From Pseudomonadota bacterium (GTDB lineage Bacteria > Pseudomonadota > Gammaproteobacteria > Burkholderiales > Gallionellaceae), in the NCBI GenBank assembly GCA_021821945.1, contig JAJZTF010000002.1, positions 149,884-213,883 of the forward strand: DNA of 64,000 nucleotides, in the 5' to 3' direction. Shown here piece by piece: positions 57,897-64,000 of the stretch (position 1 is its first letter; every line of letters starts with the position of its first letter). Position numbers and translations under genes: made by a program. The notes under the pieces were generated by a model that worked only from the letters and a program-made list of their open reading frames with translations, did not search any database and had not been told where the DNA came from.

Positions 57897-58142
57897 ATGA
57901 AAATTGAGTACAGAATAAAGTTTGCGATGCCGTCGGACTACAATCCTGCTGAGCTATTCAAAAAGATGCCCAGTCCGATCCACCGAAAGACGATGAGCGA
58001 AATCTACAATTACAGGATCGAGAAGGACGGGTTCTATTTTGTAGATTGGGCAGTCGACCAGCCTGTGGCTGCAACGGCATTCCGCCTGTTTGTCGATGAG
58101 GCGCTTAGGCTTGGAAAGTCGGTTGAAATCACAAGATCATGA
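57897..58142 (+). CDS. Small protein of unknown function
   Basis: The 81-residue product begins MKIEYRIKFAMPSDYNPAEL and has a KKMPSPIHRKTMSEIYNYRIEKDG-type middle. I do not recognise a family. The ATG at 57897 gives a sensible start, though no ribosome site is clear; an ATG at 57867 is in frame. It follows the HD-GYP gene and faces the aminotransferase gene convergently. Confidence 0.45.
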   Translation: MKIEYRIKFAMPSDYNPAELFKKMPSPIHRKTMSEIYNYRIEKDGFYFVDWAVDQPVAATAFRLFVDEALRLGKSVEITRS

Positions 58143-58220
58143 GGCCAAACCTCGTGATTCCGATTGAAGGTTTTTTGCCAGGTCCCGATGGATCCGAAGC
58201 ATTTGCTCTGCCGGGATCGT

Positions 58221-59414
58221 TCAGCCCAGCGCTTTTGCGATCCGGTCCAATGCCTTCATGAGATTGTCCATCGAGGTCGCGAAGGAAAGGCGGATGTAGC
58301 CTGAAAGTCCGAATGCGGAACCCGGGACGACGGCAACGCCGCCCTTGACCAGGAGATATTCGGCAAGCGCGACGTCGGTCGCGTCCGTGATGACGCCCTT
58401 CTTGTGCAGGGTATCGATCGCCTCCCTTGCATCGGGGAACGCATAGAACGCGCCGCCCGCCATGAGGCATTTCAATCCCGGTATCCTGTTTAACGCATTC
58501 ACCACGAACACATGGCGCTCGCGGAAAGCTTTGAGCATCGGCGCGATGCATCCCTGGTCGCCATTCAGCGCGGCTTCGGCCGCGACCTGCGAGATCGAAG
58601 TCGGGTTGGAGGTGCTCTGGGACTGCACGTTCTCCATCGCGGTGATGATGTGTTCGGGTCCCGCAGCGTATCCTATGCGCCATCCCGTCATCGCATAGGC
58701 CTTGGAGATGCCGTTCAGCACCAGCGTCCGGGGATAAAGGTCGGGGCAGGCGTTCAGGATGTTGACGAATTTCTCGTCGGTCAGCGCGATGTGCTCGTAC
58801 ATGTCGTCGGTTGCGACCAGGACTTCGGGGTGCGCGCGCAGAACCTCTCCCAGGGCTTTCAGCTCTTCCAGCGAATACACCGCGCCGGAAGGGTTGCTCG
58901 GGCTGTTGATCACGACCATCTTGGTCTTCGGCGTGATCGCGGCCTCAAGCTGCTCAGGCGTCATCTTGAAGCCCTGTTCTATGCCCGCCTCGACGATCAC
59001 GGGCTTGCCTTCCGCGATGATCACGATGTCGGGATAGGAGACCCAATACGGCGCGGGCACGATCACCTCGTCGCCGGGATTGATCACGGCCAGGGCCAGG
59101 TTGAAGAAGCTCTGCTTGCCACCGCAGGAGACGAGTATCTGCCTTGCGTTGTATTCAAGCGCGTTGTCGCGCTTCAATTTGTTGATGATTGCGGATTTCA
59201 GACCTGGCGTCCCGCCCACCGCGGTGTACTTGGTGAAACCCGAATTGATCGCTTGAATAGCCGCATCCTTGATGTGCTGCGGGGTGTCGAAGTCCGGCTC
59301 GCCCGCGCCCAGGCCTATGATGTCCTGCCCTTCGGCCTTGAGCTTCGCCGCTCGCGCCGTGATCGCCAGGGTGGGGGAGGGTTTGATGGCTTGGACACGG
59401 CGGGACAGGGACAC
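58221..59414 (-). CDS. aspC: Class I aminotransferase, aspartate type
   Basis: The 397-residue PLP enzyme has GAGEPDFDTPQHIKDAA, INSPSNPSGAVYSLEEL, the Lys motif LNGISKAYAMTGWRIG and the C-terminal IRLSFATSMDNL. These fit the Iβ/Iγ aspartate aminotransferases of bacteria. The start is probably the GTG at 59414 with GAGGAAA upstream. It ends the block of minus-strand genes, 77 bases after the exporter permease. It could act on aromatic or other amino acids as well. Confidence 0.9.
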   Translation of the reverse strand: MSLSRRVQAIKPSPTLAITARAAKLKAEGQDIIGLGAGEPDFDTPQHIKDAAIQAINSGFTKYTAVGGTPGLKSAIINKLKRDNALEYNARQILVSCGGKQSFFNLALAVINPGDEVIVPAPYWVSYPDIVIIAEGKPVIVEAGIEQGFKMTPEQLEAAITPKTKMVVINSPSNPSGAVYSLEELKALGEVLRAHPEVLVATDDMYEHIALTDEKFVNILNACPDLYPRTLVLNGISKAYAMTGWRIGYAAGPEHIITAMENVQSQSTSNPTSISQVAAEAALNGDQGCIAPMLKAFRERHVFVVNALNRIPGLKCLMAGGAFYAFPDAREAIDTLHKKGVITDATDVALAEYLLVKGGVAVVPGSAFGLSGYIRLSFATSMDNLMKALDRIAKALG

Positions 59415-59491
59415 GATGTTTCCTCGGGGGTTGAAATGGCGCGGATTATACACCCGGAAACTCGCGGTTTGCACCGCGTTGCCAGGAATGA

Positions 59492-60691
59492 TTATTCGGT
59501 TCGCAGCGCTTCGACGGGATCCAGCCTGGCTGCGCGCATGGCGGGCGCAACACCCGCGGCAAGCCCTATGCCGATTGCGACAAGCTCGGCAAGCACTGCG
59601 AACTGCCAGGGCGTGTGCACAGGAAGGGAAGGGATGAATTCATGCAGAGCCTGCGCGATGCCGAAGCCCAATGCAAGCCCGGCGAGTCCGCCCGAAGCCG
59701 ACAGCAGCATCGCCTCGATCAGGAAGAGCATAAGAACCTGGTTTTGCCTTGCGCCCAGGGCGCGCAGAAGACCGATCTCGCTCGTGCGCTCGGTCACCGC
59801 CATCGTCATGATGGTCAGTATGCCGACCCCTCCGACGAGCAGGGAGATTCCGCCCAGCGCGCCGACCGCGAAGGTGATCACATCAAGAACCGAGCCCAGC
59901 ACTTCGAGCGCCTTGGCCTGGGGGACCAGCGTGAAGTCCACCCTTCCGTGGCGCTTCTTCAGCAGCTCCGTGATCGAGTGCAGCACGCCTTCGACATCCG
60001 CGCTCGCCTTGTAGCTCAGGTGAATCTCCATCAGGCCTGGCCTGTTGAAGAGCTCCATCGCGCGCGCCGCGGGGATGAAAACCGTGTCGTCCATGTCAAA
60101 GCCCAGTATCTGCCCCTTGGGCGCCATCACGCCTATCACCCTGTAGCGCTGTCCGCCCACCTTGAGATAGCTTCCCAGGGGATTCATGCCGCCGTACAGT
60201 TCCTCTCGCACCCTTGAACCCAGGACGACGAATGCCCGGGCGCTGGCCGGATCCTCGTCCGGCAGGAAACTGCCCATCTGCACCCGGCTTGCCATCACCC
60301 TTGGGAGATTGTGCCCGCCGCCGATGACCATGGTGCGGCGCGTCTTGCCGCTGAAACGCAGCTCCGCATTGCCCGTCAGGCTGGGGTCGACATATTCGAC
60401 GTCGGGAAGCTGGCGCAGCGCCGTTGCATCTTCTATGGAGAGCGGTCTCACCGAGCCGAAGATGCCGACGTTGGTGCCCTGCACCTGGGTCTTGCCGGGC
60501 TGTATGCTGATCAGGTTGGTGCCGAACTGCGAGAATTCGGACAGCACGAACTGGTGCAGGCCTTCGCCTATCGAGGTCAGCAGGATCACCGCGGTGATGC
60601 CGATCGCGATGCCCGATCCGGTGAGAAAGCTGCGCATCCTGTAGGCCAGCGGGCTTGAGGTCGAGAAGCGGATGAGGTCTCTGGCCAGCAT
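59492..60691 (-). CDS. ABC exporter permease, MacB-like (second)
   Basis: The 399-residue protein has an N-terminal transmembrane helix (about 22-44), a large periplasmic domain (about 60-260) and three C-terminal helices (FtsX/MacB fold). Its periplasmic MacB-PCD region has the QPGKTQVQGTN-type start. It starts one base after the preceding permease stop, so the two are co-translated. No ATPase domain is fused; the separate ATPase at 61902 would serve it. Confidence 0.88.
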   Translation of the reverse strand: MLARDLIRFSTSSPLAYRMRSFLTGSGIAIGITAVILLTSIGEGLHQFVLSEFSQFGTNLISIQPGKTQVQGTNVGIFGSVRPLSIEDATALRQLPDVEYVDPSLTGNAELRFSGKTRRTMVIGGGHNLPRVMASRVQMGSFLPDEDPASARAFVVLGSRVREELYGGMNPLGSYLKVGGQRYRVIGVMAPKGQILGFDMDDTVFIPAARAMELFNRPGLMEIHLSYKASADVEGVLHSITELLKKRHGRVDFTLVPQAKALEVLGSVLDVITFAVGALGGISLLVGGVGILTIMTMAVTERTSEIGLLRALGARQNQVLMLFLIEAMLLSASGGLAGLALGFGIAQALHEFIPSLPVHTPWQFAVLAELVAIGIGLAAGVAPAMRAARLDPVEALRTE

Positions 60692-60692
60692 G

Positions 60693-61892
60693 TCATTTCC
60701 CCGAGAGCGCCGCGACCGGATCGAGAAGCGCTGCCCGCCTTGCGGGCCATACGCTGAAAAGGATGCCGGTGGCGAGCGCCGTGCCAACGGCTGCAAGCAC
60801 GGCCCACCAGGGGGCCGTCACGGGGAGCGAAGGATAGGCTTTTGCGATCGCGAATACGCCCAGCTCGCCGAAGATCAGTCCGGCCATGCTTCCGGCAAAC
60901 GATAGCAGTGCCGCCTCGGTGAAGAAGAGCGTGCGTATGCCGGATGCGGGTGCTCCCAGCGCCTTCAGCAGGCCGATCTCCCTCACGCGCTGCGAGACCG
61001 CGATCAGCATCACGTTCATGATCAGCACGCCCGCGACCGAGAGGCTGATCGCGGCGATCCCGCCGACCGCCAGGGTCAGCGCACGCAGTATCCTGTCGAA
61101 GGTCGCAAGCACCGCGTCCTGCGTGATCACGGTGACGTCGCGTTCCCCGTGGCGGGCGAGCAGTATGGATTCCGCGTCCTGTTTGGCCCGCGGTATCGCA
61201 TCCCGGCTCTTCGCCTCGACGAGGATGCGCAGCAGGCCCGAATTGTTGAACAGCATGTGGGCCGCGGAGACGGGGACGATGACGAGCTCGTCCGTGTTGA
61301 AGCCCATGGATTCCCCCTGGCTGCCCATGACGCCGATCACGCGAAATCTCCTGTCGCCTAGCCTCACCCATTTCCCTATCGCCGATGCATTGCCGAACAG
61401 CTCATGCCTTATCTTCGCGCCCAGCACGCAGACCGGTTCGCCCTCATGGGTCGATGGCAAAAACCGCCCGAGCGCAAGCTCCATGTGGCGGACTTCGAGA
61501 AGATCGGAGGTGGAGCCCAGCACCACGACCTCGCGGTTGAGCGGGCCGTAGGAGATCTCGGATGAGCCTATGGTCATCGGCGCGATGCGCGAGACGGCGC
61601 GGCTCTTCAGGAGCGCCTTCGCATCCTCCATCGTGAGCTCCCTGGGAATCTGGCCCAGCAGCATGCCGGGGCTGATGCCTGCGGTCTCGGTCCTTCCGGG
61701 GAAGACCAGCACGAGGTTGCTGCCCAGCGATGAGAACTGGTTGACGACATAGAGCCTGGCACCTTCTCCGAGCGCGGTCAGCACGACGACAGCCCCCACG
61801 CCTATCGACATCGCAAGCATCATCAGGAGCGTCCTGGCCCGGCTTGATTGCAGGCTGTCTGAGGCGAAGGACGCGATGTCGTATGGCCTCAC
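60693..61892 (-). CDS. ABC exporter permease, MacB-like (first)
   Basis: This 399-residue protein has the same layout as its neighbour: an N-terminal helix (about 20-42, TLLMMLAMSIGVGAVVVLTA), a periplasmic MacB-PCD domain and three C-terminal helices (about 265-390). The two are paralogues of equal length and may form a heterodimer. It lies nine bases after the ATPase gene. Confidence 0.88.
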   Translation of the reverse strand: MRPYDIASFASDSLQSSRARTLLMMLAMSIGVGAVVVLTALGEGARLYVVNQFSSLGSNLVLVFPGRTETAGISPGMLLGQIPRELTMEDAKALLKSRAVSRIAPMTIGSSEISYGPLNREVVVLGSTSDLLEVRHMELALGRFLPSTHEGEPVCVLGAKIRHELFGNASAIGKWVRLGDRRFRVIGVMGSQGESMGFNTDELVIVPVSAAHMLFNNSGLLRILVEAKSRDAIPRAKQDAESILLARHGERDVTVITQDAVLATFDRILRALTLAVGGIAAISLSVAGVLIMNVMLIAVSQRVREIGLLKALGAPASGIRTLFFTEAALLSFAGSMAGLIFGELGVFAIAKAYPSLPVTAPWWAVLAAVGTALATGILFSVWPARRAALLDPVAALSGK

Positions 61893-61901
61893 CGCTTTCT
61901 C

Positions 61902-62564
61902 CTAGTCCGTGATCCGCCCGTCCAGCATGTGCAGCTGCCGCCTTGCCCTGCCGCCTATCGCCGGATCGTGGGTGACGAGTACCAGGGCGACATGCTGTTC
62001 CGTGAGTTTTTCCAGGAGGTCTATCACCTCCCGCCCGGTCGACTGGTCGAGATTTCCCGTCGGCTCGTCGGCCAGCAGTATGGCGGGGTGCATGCTGGTC
62101 GCACGCGCGATCGCGACGCGCTGGCGCTGGCCTCCCGAGAGCTGGTCCGGTCGGTGATCCGCGCGATCCAGTAGCCCGTAGTCCTTGAGCAGCACTTCGA
62201 CGCGCGCCTTGCGCAAGTCGGCCGAGATGCCAGCCAGCATCAGCGGAAGCTCGATGTTCTTCGCTGCAGTCAGGCGGGGGACGAGATTGAAGGACTGGAA
62301 CACGAAGCCTATCTTCCCGCTGCGCACGCCAGCCTGTTCCTCGTCGTTGAGCGCGGTCACATCTCGGCCGTCCAGCCGGTAAGTGCCGGAGCTCGGCCTG
62401 TCCAGCAGTCCGATCAGGTTTAATAGCGTGGACTTTCCCGAACCCGAAGGCCCCATGACCGAAAGATAGTCTCCCGCGGCGATCTCGAGGTTGATGTCCC
62501 TGAGCGCATATACCTGCTGATCGCCTATAGCAAAGCTGCGCGATACATGTTCTAGGGAGATCAT
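61902..62564 (-). CDS. ABC exporter ATPase, MacB/LolD type
   Basis: The 220-residue ATPase has Walker A GPSGSGKS, the signature [14 protein letters not shown], Walker [13 protein letters not shown] and the H-loop VTHDP. It is of the MacB/LolD group. It overlaps the adaptor gene by four bases and energises the two permeases downstream. Confidence 0.93.
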   Translation of the reverse strand: MISLEHVSRSFAIGDQQVYALRDINLEIAAGDYLSVMGPSGSGKSTLLNLIGLLDRPSSGTYRLDGRDVTALNDEEQAGVRSGKIGFVFQSFNLVPRLTAAKNIELPLMLAGISADLRKARVEVLLKDYGLLDRADHRPDQLSGGQRQRVAIARATSMHPAILLADEPTGNLDQSTGREVIDLLEKLTEQHVALVLVTHDPAIGGRARRQLHMLDGRITD

Positions 62565-63709
62565 TTTTTTTCGGGCTGCACCCGGGCTCCCGCCTTGGCG
62601 CCCGCCTGGTCGAGGTTCAGCACGATGCGGTCGCCCTCCTTGAGCCCCTCCGTGATTTCAGTCTCGTCCCAGTTCGCAAGGCCCGTGCCGACCATGCGGT
62701 CTTCGAGCACTCCATCCGGCCCGTACAGGAGCACATGCTTCCCGTCGAGCAGCGCCTGGGTCGGGATGCGCAGCACGTTGTCGTGCGTGGCGTAAACGAT
62801 CTCGACATCGGCGCTGTAGCCCACCAGAAGCCTGTCCGAGGAGGGAAGCTCGTCGAAGTCCACCTCGACCTCCACCGTGCGGGCCTGCTTTTCCACTTCC
62901 AGCACATAGGGCGCGATGCGCCTGACATGTCCCATGAAGGATTTTCCCTTGATCGCATCGAGCGTGATCTTCACCGCCTGACCCAGTTTGACCCTGGCTG
63001 CATCGACCTCGTCTATCGGCGCGCTGACATAGAGACAGCTGTCGTCTATCAGGTCTATGGAAGGAGGCGTGGGAATGCCGGGAGGGGAGGGGGTCGCGTA
63101 TTCCCCGAGCTCTCCGCTGATCTCGGCCACGATGCCGTCGAAGGGGGCTTTCAGGATCAGCCGGTCTAGGTCCGCGCGGGCCGCCCGGATGCGGGAGCCG
63201 CTCTGTTCTGTCGCACTCCTCGCGGCATCGCATCCTGCGCGCGCGATGCGCGCTGCCGCGCTTTTCTGGTCCATGCCCTCATGGGAGATGAAGCCCTTCT
63301 GCATGAGCTTTTCCGCGCGCGCCTCTTCCCTTCCGGCCAGATCGGCCCCCAGGCAGGACTGCTTTTCCTGTTCCAGCGCCGCCGAGTAAGCCTCTCTCGC
63401 CGCGCTTTCCTGAGCCACCAGGTCCTTGTTCCAGAGTTCGAGCAGCACCTGCCCCTTCTTCACGCGCTCGCCCTTCTTGACTCTCAGCTGGGAGATCTGG
63501 CCGCCGGCGGGAGCGGAGAGTTTCGCGCGGCGGCATGCCTTGATGGTTCCGGAACGGGTGTTGTTGACCGTCGCCTCGACTTTGCCGCGTTCTGCGCTGA
63601 CCAGTTGGACGACGGGAAGATCCGGGCGGGTGAAGTGCCACAGGGCGGCTGCGATCAGCGCCGCAAGCAGGATTGCGAGCCAGGTTTTTTTGTGCGGAGC
63701 AGCCTTCAT
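62561..63709 (-). CDS. Membrane-fusion adaptor protein, HlyD/MacA family
   Basis: The 382-residue protein has an N-terminal membrane anchor (about 7-25), a lipoyl-like domain, a coiled-coil hairpin (about 90-185) and beta-barrel domains. This is the MacA-type adaptor layout. With the ATPase and two permeases downstream it would form a MacAB-like tripartite exporter. No outer-membrane factor gene is nearby, so a TolC-like partner must be elsewhere. The operon starts about 40 bases after tRNA-Thr. Confidence 0.88.
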   Translation of the reverse strand: MKAAPHKKTWLAILLAALIAAALWHFTRPDLPVVQLVSAERGKVEATVNNTRSGTIKACRRAKLSAPAGGQISQLRVKKGERVKKGQVLLELWNKDLVAQESAAREAYSAALEQEKQSCLGADLAGREEARAEKLMQKGFISHEGMDQKSAAARIARAGCDAARSATEQSGSRIRAARADLDRLILKAPFDGIVAEISGELGEYATPSPPGIPTPPSIDLIDDSCLYVSAPIDEVDAARVKLGQAVKITLDAIKGKSFMGHVRRIAPYVLEVEKQARTVEVEVDFDELPSSDRLLVGYSADVEIVYATHDNVLRIPTQALLDGKHVLLYGPDGVLEDRMVGTGLANWDETEITEGLKEGDRIVLNLDQAGAKAGARVQPEKK

Positions 63710-63747
63710 GAGTGTTCCTGATTCCGAAGCTTGGCTTGCTGAAAGAC

Positions 63748-63823
63748 TGGTGCTGGAGAGAGGAATCGAACCTCCGACCTACGCGTTACGAGTGCGTTGC
63801 TCTACCGACTGAGCTACTCCAGC
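63748..63823 (-). tRNA. thrW: tRNA-Thr (anticodon CGT)
   Basis: On the minus strand GCTGGAG and CTCCAGC form the seven-base acceptor stem, followed by A73 and encoded CCA. The D arm, the anticodon loop CTCGTAA with anticodon CGT, and the T arm with TTCGATT are all present; total 76 bases. It reads the Thr codon ACG. The last anticodon-stem pair is A31-C39, a mismatch. Confidence 0.93.
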
Positions 63824-63841
63824 GAATCCCTGCAGGAGCGC

Positions 63842-63847
63842 ATTGTA
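63842..63847 (-). promoter_or_regulatory. Possible -10 element of tRNA-Thr
   Basis: On the minus strand TACAAT lies 19 bases before the tRNA 5' end. No strong -35 is found 16-18 bases upstream, so the call is tentative. Confidence 0.4.
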
Positions 63848-63892
63848 GCAAAGTTCCGCGATCATCGCATGCCCGCGTTGCCTCAAGATAAA

Positions 63893-63909
63893 AGGTTACC
63901 GAAGCAGGT
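63893..63909 (+). repeat. Direct repeat copy 1 at the right edge
   Basis: AGGTTACCGAAGCAGGT is 16 of 17 identical to the copy at 63931-63947. The copies start 38 bases apart. They lie in the 177-base gap after tRNA-Thr, in which I see no gene. Confidence 0.55.
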
Positions 63910-63930
63910 GAGGGATTGCCTGCGAAATTG

Positions 63931-63947
63931 AGGTTACCGAAGTAGGT
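63931..63947 (+). repeat. Direct repeat copy 2 at the right edge
   Basis: AGGTTACCGAAGTAGGT repeats the element at 63893. Paired, spaced repeats like these occur at the ends of some insertion sequences and at protein-binding arrays; what lies to the right is outside the window. Confidence 0.55.
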
Positions 63948-64000
63948 TAAAAATGGCCCTCAGTTTACGCTGAATTTGCTGTTGCAGTTGGAACGGATCA

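Overview
The window is a GC-rich, densely packed bacterial chromosome segment. Gene order points to a betaproteobacterium: rpoE-rseA-rseB-rseC-degP-lepA-lepB-DUF4845-rnc-era-recO-pdxJ-acpS-nagZ, then zipA-ligA, and surE-pcm-nlpD. Placement near Gallionellaceae or other Nitrosomonadales is an impression only. No phage, CRISPR array or complete insertion sequence is visible.

Layout. 1-3091 (minus): the 5' end of ilvE, then surE-pcm-nlpD and a retropepsin-like protease, with no rpoS where it often follows nlpD. 3092-10993: opgH-opgG (periplasmic glucans) converge on a glrK-qseG-glrR two-component operon, with a 53-codon gene and a DUF4149 membrane gene upstream. 11091-16613: class I fumarase, 4.5S SRP RNA, pagL, dnaX-ybaB-recR, rluB. 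16644-19575: a membrane nucleotide cyclase with a PEGA-like tail, a Ser/Thr kinase and a YgfX-like protein. 19569-32747: nadB and the sigma-E/translation/maturation supercluster. 32792-42159: zipA-ligA-hpt-mtnP-def-K+ channel, dinG, radA. 42228-52265: a beta-oxidation cluster (fadE, acyl-CoA ligase, HAD/ECH fusion, CnoX-like thioredoxin, thiolase) and an orphan ATP-grasp-like protein. 52299-58142: crcB-DUF190, a metallo-beta-lactamase-fold protein, a dienelactone hydrolase, a DedA protein, a BrnT/BrnA-like toxin-antitoxin pair between near-identical direct repeats, DUF488 and a tandem HD-GYP protein. 58221-63823 (minus): an aminotransferase, a MacAB-like exporter with two permeases, and tRNA-Thr(CGT).

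The most interesting reading is regulatory. The 375-bp region before opgH holds two exact TGTC-N10-GACA palindromes, the E. coli GlrR operator consensus. An IHF-like site follows, then a sigma-54 promoter with exact GG-N10-GC spacing. GlrR itself, with the GAFTGA loop that contacts sigma-54, is encoded just downstream. This suggests GlrKR controls osmoregulated periplasmic glucan synthesis, which differs from its known target glmY. An exact FNR-type box precedes the small gene heading the glrK operon, so oxygen or redox state may feed into the same circuit.

A second theme is envelope stress: tandem sigma-70-like and sigma-E-like promoters precede rpoE, and degP, pagL, nlpD, opgGH and two lipoproteins lie close by. 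Nucleotide and kinase signalling also recur (class III cyclase, Ser/Thr kinase, HD-GYP protein, PDE-II-like hydrolase).
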